A stretch of 64,000 nucleotides of DNA from assembly GCF_030272615.1 (NCBI RefSeq), contig NC_081415.1:109698406-109762405 (forward strand). Reading direction: 5' to 3'. Under the pieces are notes generated by a model. The model did not search any database, was not told where the DNA came from, and saw nothing but the letters and a program-made list of their open reading frames with translations. The stretch's first letter is position 1. The number at the start of each line of letters is the position of its first letter. The translations under genes were made by a program, and so were the position numbers. The stretch is from Cryptomeria japonica. Lineage: Eukaryota > Streptophyta > Pinopsida > Cupressales > Cupressaceae. Shown one piece after another: positions 1 to 10,572 of the stretch.

Positions 1-2760
1 ACCAACACTTAGCCAAAATTATATCCTACAACTATTCTTCAAAATTGCATAATCTCCAACAATGGAGAATGGGTGATTAACCCACTAAGTCCCTAATCCT
101 TCCCTAAGAAGGCCTCTCTCACTCTTCCCAACCCCTTGGATAGAGTGAGAGTTCCCATTGGTTGGTCTTCCCAACCTCTTACATGTTGCTAAAACTGGAA
201 AGAGAAAAAGGTAAGAGAGGATGGGGAAGAGAGTTTGACATCAAAAGGGAAGGTTGTTTATCCTAGGAGTAACCTTCTAAGTTGAATTTTCGCTCACCTT
301 GGAAAAACCACTTTTTGAGGTGACTAAACAGTCACATGGGAGTAGTCACATGTTTAAAAATACCCCTAACCCATAGGTATACCCTTTGGACCTTTGGAAA
401 ATCCCTAAAACTAACCCTAGGAGTCTATTTGACCCCTTAGAAACCCAACTGAAGTTAACCTACGGGTCAAACCTGAGTTGACCACTCCCAAGGCTCCCTA
501 CCCAAGGCAAATTTGGGACCACACTCAAATGTTTGGAATGGGCTTTGGTAGAAACAAACTCCCTCCAAGAGACAAGTCAAAATCAATGACACTAATCAGC
601 ACATGTGTCAAGTGACACAATAAAATACATTATAAAATTTACACATGGAATTTGTGTCTTGTTGGATTTACACAAATTAATAAAATCAATTTAACACACA
701 TGCATCATTTACTTTCACAAATAAAATACTATACAAACGGGGTGTTGTCTCTCCAAATAGACAACCCCTAGCTTTACAAACGTACATAGGTCTAGGTTTG
801 GTTCTCCATAATATTTCCATGGTCACATGGATAATTTTCCTACACATCTCAATTTACACATTAGTAATTCCAAATAACCACATATATTATAAAACACATG
901 AATTTGAATACACATCAAACACTCATACAATTGACAGTAATAAATCAATATCTCATATATCCCAATTAATCCACATAAGCAATTATCATAATCCTCAAAA
1001 TTTGACCCATTCATAATAAATGCATCCTATTTCTATCATCATAATGAAGTCCTCCAAATCCAATAATGGCATACATCATCTCAAAGTAATTCTATTCTAG
1101 CATCATATAAAGTTCCATATCCATAATGCATAAAAATGAAGCATCAATATACATCAATGTTATCCAAATCATGGAATCATATAAGTTCTAAATCCATAAT
1201 GCATAAAAATAAAGCATCCATATTAGTCTCATCGTGAAAATAACAGAAATGCTAGGATGAGTCGAGGTAGGGCCTCACATCATACACCCCAATTCTAGTC
1301 ATACCCACTCTAGAAGGCCCCATCCAAAATGCTTCTCCATCATGCTGAAATATGAACACATTATAAGAATCCCCCATGCATAAGCAAAATCCTACCCCTT
1401 CCTTAGAAGTGGTTGCATGTCAAGAGGATAATCCAAAGAATGAAGAAACAAGTCCTTTCATAAATCAAGATCAAGACACCAAAACTTTTCAATCCCATCC
1501 AATGGTTGGTCAAGATCCTATCTCCTTAGAATCCCATGATGATCCCCTTATACCTTTTTATTTCTTCCAAGATGATCCCCTTCCATCTCAAGAGCAAAGA
1601 ATCCTTCCACACCTCATTCCCAACCCACTTACTAAGTGTGTAGGGAGAAAAGTGAGACTAAGTATGAAAACCCTTATCCCACTCTCATACACACTCATGG
1701 AATACGAAAGAGCCTAGGGAGGTGACACAATTTGGAATACTTCTTGTGTGGAAGAGAGAGCCAAGGATCACCTCTTAGGGTTTCTATTCCCTTACTGTAA
1801 ATTATAGAGAGGAATGATTCAAAAATGCAATCTAACCTAGGATGCAAGTAAGCAAGAAAACCCTAACTTAGAAATACAAATCAAAGGATAACTGATATAC
1901 TACTGAAAAGTATAGATTAGGAGGTAAAATCATAGGGGCACCTATGTTTGAAATATGAGCAGAAATGTCCAAAACCAGGGTGCCACACCACTATCCTGAT
2001 CCTGCAAGTTTGGAGTTGCAACTGACCAGGTATGTTTTGAAGCCTGCAAGACTTTGTTCTGCCAAATCCTACTGAAAACGGTCAGGACCATGGCGCCATG
2101 CCACTGTCCTAGGTAGGACTAGGGTACCACGCCCCTGTCCTTAGGGTTTCTGATGAAATATGCACCTAAAAACTCTTTCTATGTGCTTTGTCGGTACTGA
2201 AACTTCAAATGGTGCTCAAATCCGAACCTGTACCTGAAGCGAACCCCAAGGGAGAGGTACAAGACAATCTTTAGTCATCAATCTCCTATTGTTCTCCTAC
2301 ACCTTCAAAATCTCCTAATTGATAAAATGATGTTTGATGAATGTTTGGTAAATGAATGTTGAATGTTGTTGAAGACTTCAAAGATCTACTCTTTCACTGC
2401 AAAGAAGGCTCTTTATGCTCTAAAAAACTGCTCTTAGATTATTAGAAGAAGACCCCCTCAAAATGAAGAAAGAGAGCTCTAAAGTATGAAACCCTAGATC
2501 TTAATTTTATGTTTAGGCTGACCTAGGATTTGAATTTCCTGCCAATATTTTTGGATTAAACATTATTATATCATAGGATTATGCTCCCAAAATTTTGGGA
2601 AAAAACCCGAGGACCATGTGTATTCCCGCCACTGTCTGACCAAATTTTTACCAAATTTTTAGGATCGTTAGATATGATAATATTAGAGTGAATCCCATTG
2701 ATGCTTAAGAAGGGATCATGATGAAGTATAGATTTGCAAAGATTTTTCCTCAAACCCAAC
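1..2760. other. Unassigned intergenic / decayed repeat sequence
   Basis: No recognisable gene was found here. A 113-codon open frame at 1376-1717 (+) is rich in Pro, Gln and Asp and resembles no family I know; it ends at a TAG and has no neighbours in phase. Between about 1970 and 2150 there are GC-rich cassettes of the form GGACC...GCCACTGTCC and GGTACCACGCCCCTGTCC. They resemble the style of motif found in the LTR and leader of the element at 8320-15825, so this stretch may be part of an old LTR (inference). The rest is AT-rich with no long frames. Confidence 0.4.
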
Positions 2761-2806
2761 TCTCTATAAGAGTCCTATCACTGACAATCCTCATCAAGAA
2801 ATATCT

Positions 2807-3911
2807 ATGATGATGAATATAGGGTATACTTTTCTTCAATGGTTCTATTACTTTTGCTATGTAATTCAAAAATATCCTCAGCGTTGTTCAATTTCCAATC
2901 TCCAAGATCACAAAAATGAAAAAGCCTATGATTCCTCCTTTGAAAATCATGAAGGATGTAGTACAATATGGCTTACAATAATCAAAAGGGTATTCCAATA
3001 GCATGCTAAGATCAACATAGATTTATAAGGAATAAACCCTCAGTGGAAATTAGCAAATTGGTGGTATCCAATTGCCAAAAAGATCAGTATGTAATTCCTC
3101 AGGTTTAGCTCCCGGGAATTAAGGATTTTTTGATGCAACAGTCTCATGTATGCTTTCAGAGGTTGGATTCCAATAATTTATTAGTATGTAGCAAACCTAT
3201 TGATATAATGCATACTCTATTGTTTCATAGCCATCCTATTAGCATTATGGCTTCTTCCAAGGCAAACACTCCTAATCTTTCATATACTCCTCAAGAGCAT
3301 AAAATGTTTCCAGTTCATTTAGAAAGATTGGCTAAGGAATTACTTTACTTTGTCGGTTCCCAAATATTTGATGAAATTGTAGAGCAAATTTTACATGATG
3401 AAGATGATGTGATACTAAATATGACAACAAGCTCAACAGGTTTTCAACATGATAGACATAATGATAAGATGATGATTGATAAGATGCTTCCTTTCCTACC
3501 AAATGAAGAGGAAAGATTAGATACAAAGGATGGAATGATGTTTGAAAATCCTTTGGCAACTTTGGAAAGTTCAGATAAAATAGATGGAATGTTGTTGGAA
3601 AGTTTAGATACAACTAATGAAAAGATTTTTCCATAATCTCACCTTTGGTGCTAATGGATGATGACCACGACAGTATCCCAGATGAAGCTAATATACAATC
3701 AGAATCATTATTTGATTTCTCACAGACTATGTCAATTTCTCAATCTCTAGCTCAATCACAAACTCCAAAATCAAAAAGGTTAGGACAAAAGAAATCTAAG
3801 AAAACTAAAACTAATGAGGAAATAGAAGTAGGAATTCAAACTAATCTTGATGGAAAGTTTTCTATCACCAAAATATCGAGGAGGGTGTGTTTCTCTCCTC
3901 GCCCACAATGA
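2807..3911 (+). pseudogene. LINE ORF1-like region (degenerate)
   Basis: Three open pieces lie directly upstream of the endonuclease: 2807-3001, 3130-3636 (168 codons, acidic, rich in Met, Asp and Glu) and 3645-3911 (88 codons, ending in a Ser/Lys-rich segment with KKSKKTK). The last piece stops at TGA 3909-3911, overlapping the ATG of the endonuclease frame at 3908-3910. This ATGA stop/start overlap is how ORF1 and ORF2 may be joined in LINEs. No DUF4283 or CCHC knuckle could be read with confidence, so assignment as ORF1 rests on position. It could also be unrelated sequence. Confidence 0.45.
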
Positions 3912-4620
3912 GAATTATTTCATGGAATGTCTGACAAGAGAAATAGGGTTAAACAACAACTTGACTCTTCAGGGGTGGATATCATTGTATTAGAAGAAAC
4001 AAAAACATCTCAAGTCACCTTCCAGTCAACAGTCCATAAGTGGTCTAAATGGAAATCTGCACATGTGTCAGTAGTGGGAGAATCTAGAGGTCTAATAACC
4101 TTATGGAATCCAAAGACTCTAATTGCAGAGGTAGTTAGTGAAGGAAACAATTGGCAAGTGCTTGGTATTCAAAGTTTTGACTTCTCCTTCAAACTGATAA
4201 ACGTTTATGGACCAACTACTACTCAAGAGAAAAAAAAGTTATGGGATGATTTAACAGATATAATTCAACAATTTACATATCAGAATATGTCATATTAGGA
4301 GGGGATTTTAATGTAGCTGCCTCTCTCCAAGAAAAAAAAGGTGGAATATGCCCTCCTCCCAAGACTATTGAGGATATTGTATCCTTTATTTATGATAATG
4401 GCTTGAAATATGTAATTCCTAAGAAGGCACAGTTCACATGGACAAACAGAATAAAGAGATTTTCACAGATTGTAGAAAGGCTTGACAGGTTTCTCATTTC
4501 ACATCATTGGCTACTATAGAATATGAATTTGGAGTCTGAAATTTTGCCTCTCACATGCTCAGATCATTATGCAATATCACTGACCATTTTGATCAGTACA
4601 ACCCCACCTTTTTATCTTCC
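3908..4620 (+). pseudogene. LINE ORF2 endonuclease domain (broken)
   Basis: Exonuclease-endonuclease-phosphatase fold nuclease that would nick target DNA for target-primed reverse transcription. The start ATG at 3908 gives MRIISWNV, then the frame shifts, because a few bases after the SWNV motif are lost. It resumes at 3927 as a 123-codon frame with LEETK (the catalytic Glu motif), GLITLWNP and INVYGP. After a stop at 4296 the GGDFN motif follows at about 4300 in another frame, then ERLDRFLIS near 4480 and SDHYAIS near 4560. So all main catalytic motifs (N, E, GDFN, SDH) can be found, spread over at least three frames. Non-functional. Confidence 0.85.
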
Positions 4621-5259
4621 CTCTTTTAAATTTGAGAGAATGTGGTTTAGACATCCACACTTTTTACCTCTTTTGTGGTAATGATGGGTAAGTGCACCCT
4701 CTCAAATTGGCACAAAGATGTTTCAACTTGACAAAAAAATGAAAAATGTAAAGAACCAAATCAAAATGTGGAATGTGCATGTGTTTAAAAACATTTTCAT
4801 TGAAAAAGAAACAGTAGAAAAATAATTAACAGCTATTCAAGATCATATTATTCTCCATGGTTTGGATCCAAGTACATATGAAAAGCAAAAACAACTGCAA
4901 GCTACATGGGAAGAGCTTAGTAAAAGAGAGGAAATTTATTGGAGGCACAAGTCTAGCTAACTTTGGTTAAGAGAAGGAAATAAAAATACCAAGTATTTTC
5001 ATGCTTCAGCCAAAGCCAAAAGAGCAACATCGTCAATATTCGCCATCAATGATGCTATCACTAGTAATAGGATCACAAATGCTTCAAAAATTAAAGAAGA
5101 AGGCATAAGATTCTTCAAAAATATCTTAGCTCCTAGTTTTAACCCTAATCCAATCCTTAATCATGGTGCACAAGAAGTATTGGATGTTATTCCATAACTT
5201 ATTTCTTAGGAAGATAATGAAGATCTAATCAAGCCATTCACTATGGAAGAAATTAAGAA

Positions 5260-6450
5260 AGTATTTTTTTACTAGCATCAGATAAAGCACCAGGTCCAGA
5301 TGGATTTACAACATTATTTTTTCAAAATGTTGGGATATAGTAAGTTTTGATTTACTAGCATCTCTTGAAGATTCAAGAGAATTACTTTAGTTTTAAAAAA
5401 CTTCAATGCTACAAACATAGCTATCCTTCCAAAAGTTAAAGATCCAAAAACTGTTACAAAATTCAGGCCTATATCTTTGTGCAATACAATATATAAGATT
5501 CTTACTAAGGCTATTTATTTAAGCTTGCAACATCTAATTCCAAAAATTGTCTCTCCAGAACAAGGAGGCTTTGTTCCAAGGAGAGAGGCTATGGAAGGGG
5601 CACTGGTTGCCCATGAGGTACTTCATTTGGTTCATACCTCTCACTTGTCATCTTTTATTGTCAAATTAGATATGCTAAAATATTATGATAAGGTAAAGTG
5701 GTTTTTTTATAGAAGTCTTACATAAGTTTGGTTTCTCTAAAAAATGGTGTAAATGGATTAAGGCATGTATTTTAGGTGCAGATTTTTCAATAATCATAAA
5801 TGGGGCACCAGCAAGGTTCTTTGCAGCTACTCAAGGATTCAAACAAGGATCCACTAGCTCCTTTCTTGTTTATTATTATGGCTGAAACATTTAGTAGATT
5901 AATTAGATTTAATCATGATAGTGGTGTTTGGCAAGGTATTCATATCCCAATTACATCTATCTCTGTTACACACTCTCTATTTGTAGATGATACTTTTCTC
6001 TATGAAAAATAAACTTCTCGGGAAAACACCCAAATGAAGACAATGCTAGAAATTTATACATCAGTGTATAAACAACAGATAAACCCTCAAAAATCTAAGG
6101 TATTTATTTTGAATACTAAGGTTGTTACTAAAAAAAGATTATTAAGATTTTGAGATTCAAGCTAGAAGAGTTACCTAGTATATACTTGGGTATACCTTTA
6201 TCCATAGGAAATAATAAGATATCTTATTGGAAAGATGTAATTGAATTGATATAAAACAGATTTTCAGCATGGAAAGATAGATGGCTACCACTTTCAGGAT
6301 GCATCTTACTTATCAAAATTGTCTTGACTACCATTCCAAACTATTATATGTCTGTACTTAAAGCTCCCAAATCTGTGATTCTTCAAATTGAAAAATTCAT
6401 TAGGAAATTCTTTGGGAGGGAAATTTATCAGAAGAAAAGAAGTTTCCATT
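5260..6450 (+). pseudogene. LINE ORF2 reverse transcriptase domain (broken)
   Basis: RVT_1-type reverse transcriptase. SDKAPGPDGF near 5280 is followed by FRPISLCNTIYKILTKA at about 5460, SPEQGGFVPRR, and a changed K-[AY]-YDKV-W motif (LKYYDKVKW) near 5670-5700. After a shift the fingers/palm region continues as QG...PLAPFLFIIMAETFSRL at 5800-6012, with THSLFVDDTFLYE, where the usual FADD box reads FVDD (both Asp kept). A TAA follows directly, at 6010. Downstream fragments near 6180 (YLGIPLS) and 6260 (WKDRWLPLSG) continue the domain. The gene is dead, but the family is clear. Confidence 0.88.
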
Positions 6451-6719
6451 AGTCCCATTGAGTAACATGGCAATTGGGAAAATAGAGGGAGGAGTAGGTT
6501 TACATGACTTGGCTAAGCGAAATAAAGCCTTTGAAGGGAAATTAGTCTGGAAAATGTATACAAAGCCAAACTCAAAATGATGTCAATTCATGCAAGCTAA
6601 GTATTTGGACACATCTAATCCTCTTAGAGTTCTTCCTATATCGAATCCTCTAGATGGTTCGGTTATGTGGAAGTTCATGATGGCTTCTAGGGATATGGTG
6701 ATCAAATAGATTTCTTGGC

Positions 6720-7594
6720 AAGTACATATTGGGGAATCAATACAATTTTGGTTTGATTCATGGAATGGCTATACCCCATTATCCCAGATTCTTCAATTGC
6801 AACCAGTAATCCCACTCTTCATTAAAAAATGGGGCTCTAAATCAATAGACTATGCGAGTGCAATCAATCTATATTCAGGGAAAGTCATTTGGAAGGATCT
6901 CATGGATATTGGGATTGATCTTGATCTAATGAGGCTGCTCTAACAAGTTTTACCTCAGAGGATATTTTTTTGACAGACGCGGATGACAAAATCATATGGG
7001 CCCCAACCAAAGATGGCACTTATTCGGTGAAGCATGGATATACAACACTTCAACACTTGATGAATCAGAAACAGGAACAAAGAGCATTTTATTTTTGTTG
7101 GAACAATGCAATTATGTCCAAAGTAGGATGTTTTGCATGGTTGGCTTTGAAAAAAATATTTAACCAATGATAAATTAGCTAAGCTACAAATCTCACAACA
7201 ATTTAAATGTGTTTTATGTGATCAAGAATATGAAACAGATGATCATCTTTTTATTCAGTGTCCTTTTGCTCAACAGTGCTGATTTTTATGATGAATAAAT
7301 TAGAATTGTTTATGCCCCTTCCAAATAATATACGGGACTATGTTCCAAGGATGGCCCATCCTCTTCAAGCCCTCTCTTTTCTCTTACATTTGGAGAATCA
7401 TTCCAGCAATAACTACGTGGTCTATTTGGTGGGAATGTAATAAGAGAATTTTAAGGAAAGTCTCCTCCTCTATTGAGAAAGTGCAATACAAAATAAAAAA
7501 ATTAGTCTCTAAATTAGTAAATGTTTATGTGCAGAATTGTCATACTTGTAATTCAACATTCACCTCTTGGGATGGCTCTATCATGAATAATTGA
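6720..7594 (+). pseudogene. LINE ORF2 zinc-binding RVT (zf-RVT) region
   Basis: C-terminal part of the LINE polyprotein between reverse transcriptase and RNase H. The piece at 6970-7170 reads IIWAPTKDGTYSVKHGY, the typical lead-in of the plant zf-RVT domain. It is followed by the SKVGCFAWLAL segment and, in another frame near 7200-7270, FKCVLCD...ETDDHLFIQCPFA, the Cys-x2-Cys ... His-x4-Cys metal site. Frames 7258-7440 and 7340-7594 overlap, and the latter gives WSIWWECNKRI, the usual W-x-IW-x2-R-N end. Several shifts separate the pieces. Confidence 0.75.
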
Positions 7595-7692
7595 AAGTAC
7601 ATATGTTTTCTCCCAATGGTAATTTGTCTACAATCCCTAAGCCAAGGATTGATAGATCTCTTATAACCTGACAACCCCCACATAGAGACTTT

Positions 7693-8190
7693 GTGAAGAT
7701 TAACTTTGATGGCTCCTCTGGAGGTAATCCAAGAGATTCAGGAGCAAGTGCATGTATTAGGAATTATTTGGGTAAGGTTCAAGATTTTAAATCATCTACA
7801 TTGCCACAAGGGACTAATAATATGGCAGAATCTTGGGATCTTTTATGTGAACTATCAATGACAAAGAAATTGGGATACTCGAAGATTCATGTAGAAGGTG
7901 ATTTGGCATTGATTATAAATGCATATAAAACAAGAAAGTTTTTCAATTGGCATATCAATTATGTTTTAATTCAGGCTTGGGCTCTTTTAGATTCTTTTAA
8001 GTCTTACATCTTATCACACATATTCAGAGAAGGGAATGGGCTAGCAGACAGGTTAGCTAACATGGGATGCGACAAAATGGAGGTGGATTCAATTGATGGA
8101 GGTGCAGATATAGATTGTTTTCCCCACATACAGGATATCGTGGTGGATGAAAAGCATATGACCAGTAGGAATAATGAATTTTTGAGATAA
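7693..8190 (+). pseudogene. LINE-encoded plant-type RNase H domain
   Basis: A 165-codon open frame that matches the RVT_3-type RNase H found at the C-terminus of one group of plant L1 elements. It would remove RNA from RNA-DNA hybrids. The four catalytic acids are all visible: Asp in INFDGSSGGNP (start), Glu in NNMAES (about residue 46), Asp in VEGDLALI (about residue 69) and Asp in GNGLADRLANMG (about residue 119). It is the best preserved part of this LINE and ends at TAA 8188-8190. The frame probably began upstream, because the true polyprotein is fused. Length is normal for the domain. Function is lost with the rest of the element. Confidence 0.85.
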
Positions 8191-8319
8191 GTCATTTGGG
8201 GCTATTACCCTACCTGGAGGACATTCTAAAGGAGGAGAGGTGCTCAAATTAGAGTGAGTTGCAAGTTAGGGCCATATATATGCTTGATTTTCTTGTAGAT
8301 TATTTGAATAGACTGTTAT

Positions 8320-9392
8320 TGTAGCGTCCTAAAATTGTGACACTTGCAATTTCGACTGCATTTTGGTCTTCACGATGGTGACGCAACACGCAACCTGAAT
8401 GGAGACCCCGAAACTTGTCCACGACACTAAAAACTGCATTTTTCAAGCACCCTGGCCTGAACCTCCTTTGCACCCTGCTGTCCCGGAAGGTGGGACCAGA
8501 GCGCCCAGCACCCTGGTCCCTAGCCCTATTTTGGGCCCGGTCTCCTTGGGACTTCGGGTCTTTTTGTTTGCAAATTGGAAAATTAACATTTCCTGGTCGG
8601 CCTAAGGTCGGGAAAATCAGTCTTTTAACCCTAATTGGCAAGTATATAAACTACATTTTCCTCTCCCATTTGGGTAGATAAAAAAGAGGATGAACATATG
8701 GGAAAACGATATTCAAGCATTCAAGCATTCAAGCATTCAAGCATTCTTTCAAGCAATTGATCATTCCAAGTCTCCATTCAAGGCTAAGTGTTGCATTCAA
8801 GACAAGGATTCAACCATTGAAGAGGAGATCACATACTACATAAAATATACAACAAACAACAACATCTATACCTTCGCACATAAGGATACAAACATCCTTA
8901 CAACAAGATTGCAGGTACGCGGCTGAAATTGAAGATCTGGAATCCTTGTGCAGAGACGAACAGATCCCCCTTCGTTTCGCGGATTTTTCGGAGGACCGTG
9001 TGCACGCCGGGCGCCATCGTCCCGTCAAATTTTGCTCAAATTCGCAGGACAGTGCCGTATCGACATTTTATAGCTAATTCCAGGTCCGCGGCTTCATCCT
9101 ATATCCCTATCTCAGTTTATAAGCGAATCTTTCTCACTTTCTATGCATTCCTAGCTTAATTCTTCTATCTACATTCTTTACAAAAGAGGGTAGCCTTGCT
9201 GTCTTAACCCTTGAAACTCATTTAGAATCCAATCTTGCATTGTGTGGGATTGGATCTTGTGGGTTTCAACCCCTCTTTTGAATGTAAAGTCTTCCCTAAG
9301 TGAAAACCATCAACCCTAGCAACCTCCCTTCTCTCTCCTCGGAGTTGGAAGAGGGGAGAGCAACTAGGGTTCGATCGATTTTCCGCTTTACA
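8320..9392 (+). repeat. 5' LTR of the Gag-only element
   Basis: Begins TGTAGCGTCC and ends CGCTTTACA. It holds a GC-rich U3 block with GGACCAGAGCGCCC near 8490, a TATA box at 8643-8650, four copies of the 8-mer ATTCAAGC at about 8711-8742, and one copy of the GGACCGTG motif at 8993. Open frames in it (for example 8399-8641) are not genes: they are shared shadows of the LTR. Confidence 0.95.
8643..8650 (+). promoter_or_regulatory. LTR TATA box (TATATAAA)
   Basis: TATATAAA follows the U3 block and is identical in the 3' LTR (15092-15099). In LTR promoters, transcription starts about 30 bp downstream, which would place the U3/R border near 8675-8690. Inferred from position only. Confidence 0.7.
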
Positions 9393-9395
9393 TTT

Positions 9396-9414
9396 TGGTG
9401 AACCCGACGTGAAC
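9396..9414 (+). promoter_or_regulatory. Primer-binding site
   Basis: TGGTGAACCCGACGTGAAC starts three bases after the LTR end. The leading TGG pairs with a tRNA CCA end, as expected for a minus-strand primer site. It is not the initiator-Met type (TGGTATCAGAGC); I could not name the tRNA with confidence. Confidence 0.75.
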
Positions 9415-10572
9415 ATCCTTTCTGATTATTCATGGTTAGATTTGAAAATTGGATTCCTTGATTACATTTCCATGTTTGATCTTTTGCAAATTTTAGAGGT
9501 TAATTGCATAAAAACCCTAAAATTTTCTTTTTAGAAATTGAACTTGTGAAATATTTAATTGTTAATGCTTGTTTCATATCTGCTCTTCTATTACAAAGTA
9601 TCAATTCATATTTGTGCTTTAATTCTGAAAATTAAGTGGTTAGGTGTCAAAACCCTAATTTTTGAAACCCTCTTTATTCAACCTTTGCCCGACAATTTCA
9701 CTGATCAAAACATCTCCAATTCAGCTGTAACTTTGGATTCCGCAATAAAATTACAATATCTTTCATCCCTGAAAATTTGGAAAAAAGTTGCCAGGACCGT
9801 GTGCACTCCGAGCACCATCGTCCCCGACATTTTTTTCGAAATTTCGGGAGCAAGATCTTACTGTATTTTCCTGCTAAAATCCAGAATTTTGGTTGATTTT
9901 ATCAACTCTAACACTTTCAAAATTACAGTCAAAGTTGGTCTTGTGATTGCTTGGTTTAAGGCTTCTAATCATTCAAAAATTGTTGAAATTGAAATTCATG
10001 TCAAAATTGTGTTTCTTATTGTCCTAAATCTGAAAAGTGTATTTGCATTCATTCGAAATTCCAGTGCTTTATTCAAATTCTTGCAATTTGTGACTTTTGA
10101 AATTAAGTGCTTAATTACAACAACTTTGATTTCCACTTTCAGAATTGAATTTTGCGTGAAATTGAGTCAATTTTTAAAAACCAAAACTTGCATTGCTCTT
10201 AACATTCCCTCTAAAATCATAAAATTCAAAATTTCAGTTTCCCTCTCTTTTTCAAAATTCAAATTTTGCATTTTTCGACAATCTTGGTAGGGTTCAATTT
10301 TGAGATTGCAACTTTAATTTGGCCTATCTACAGATCGTATAATCACTCAATTTTTTCAGATTAGCTCTAAAATCATCATAACTTTCATCCCTGCAAATTT
10401 CGAAAAAAGTTGCAAGGACCGTGTGCACTCCGAGCGCCACGGTCCCGGACATTTTTTCCAAAATTTTGGGAGACTGTCATGATTGCATTTAACAGCTTAA
10501 ATCTAGAAGATTGGCTGATTTTACTGAAATTTGCTACTTCTAAATTCAAAATTTTATCTCCCTCTCTAGTGC
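9415..10572 (+). other. Long untranslated leader with repeated GC-rich hairpin motifs
   Basis: About 1.16 kb of AT-rich, poorly coding sequence between the primer site and Gag. Two islands start with GGACCGTG at 9794 and 10416 and repeat a motif also found in each LTR. Around each island the context is similar (AAAAAAGTTGCCA or AAAAAAGTTGCAA before, GACATTTTTT after), so the leader holds a diverged direct duplication of roughly 620 bp period. In the 10416 copy the ends GGACCGTG and CACGGTCC (10438-10445) are perfectly complementary and could form an 8-bp stem. A 243-codon frame at 9559-10290 is Phe/Ile/Lys-rich and looks like chance. Confidence 0.75.

Noticed and set aside
8399-8681. Overlapping open frames of 68-113 codons in the 5' LTR (and again in the 3' LTR at 14760-15130)
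   Set aside because: They lie in the LTR around its TATA box, occur on both strands, and change reading frame between the two LTRs through the 26-bp difference. Not genes.
9559-10290. 243-codon frame in the leader
   Set aside because: Phe/Ile/Lys-rich composition of AT-rich DNA, covers one of the repeated GC motifs, no domain, ends before Gag. Treated as leader.
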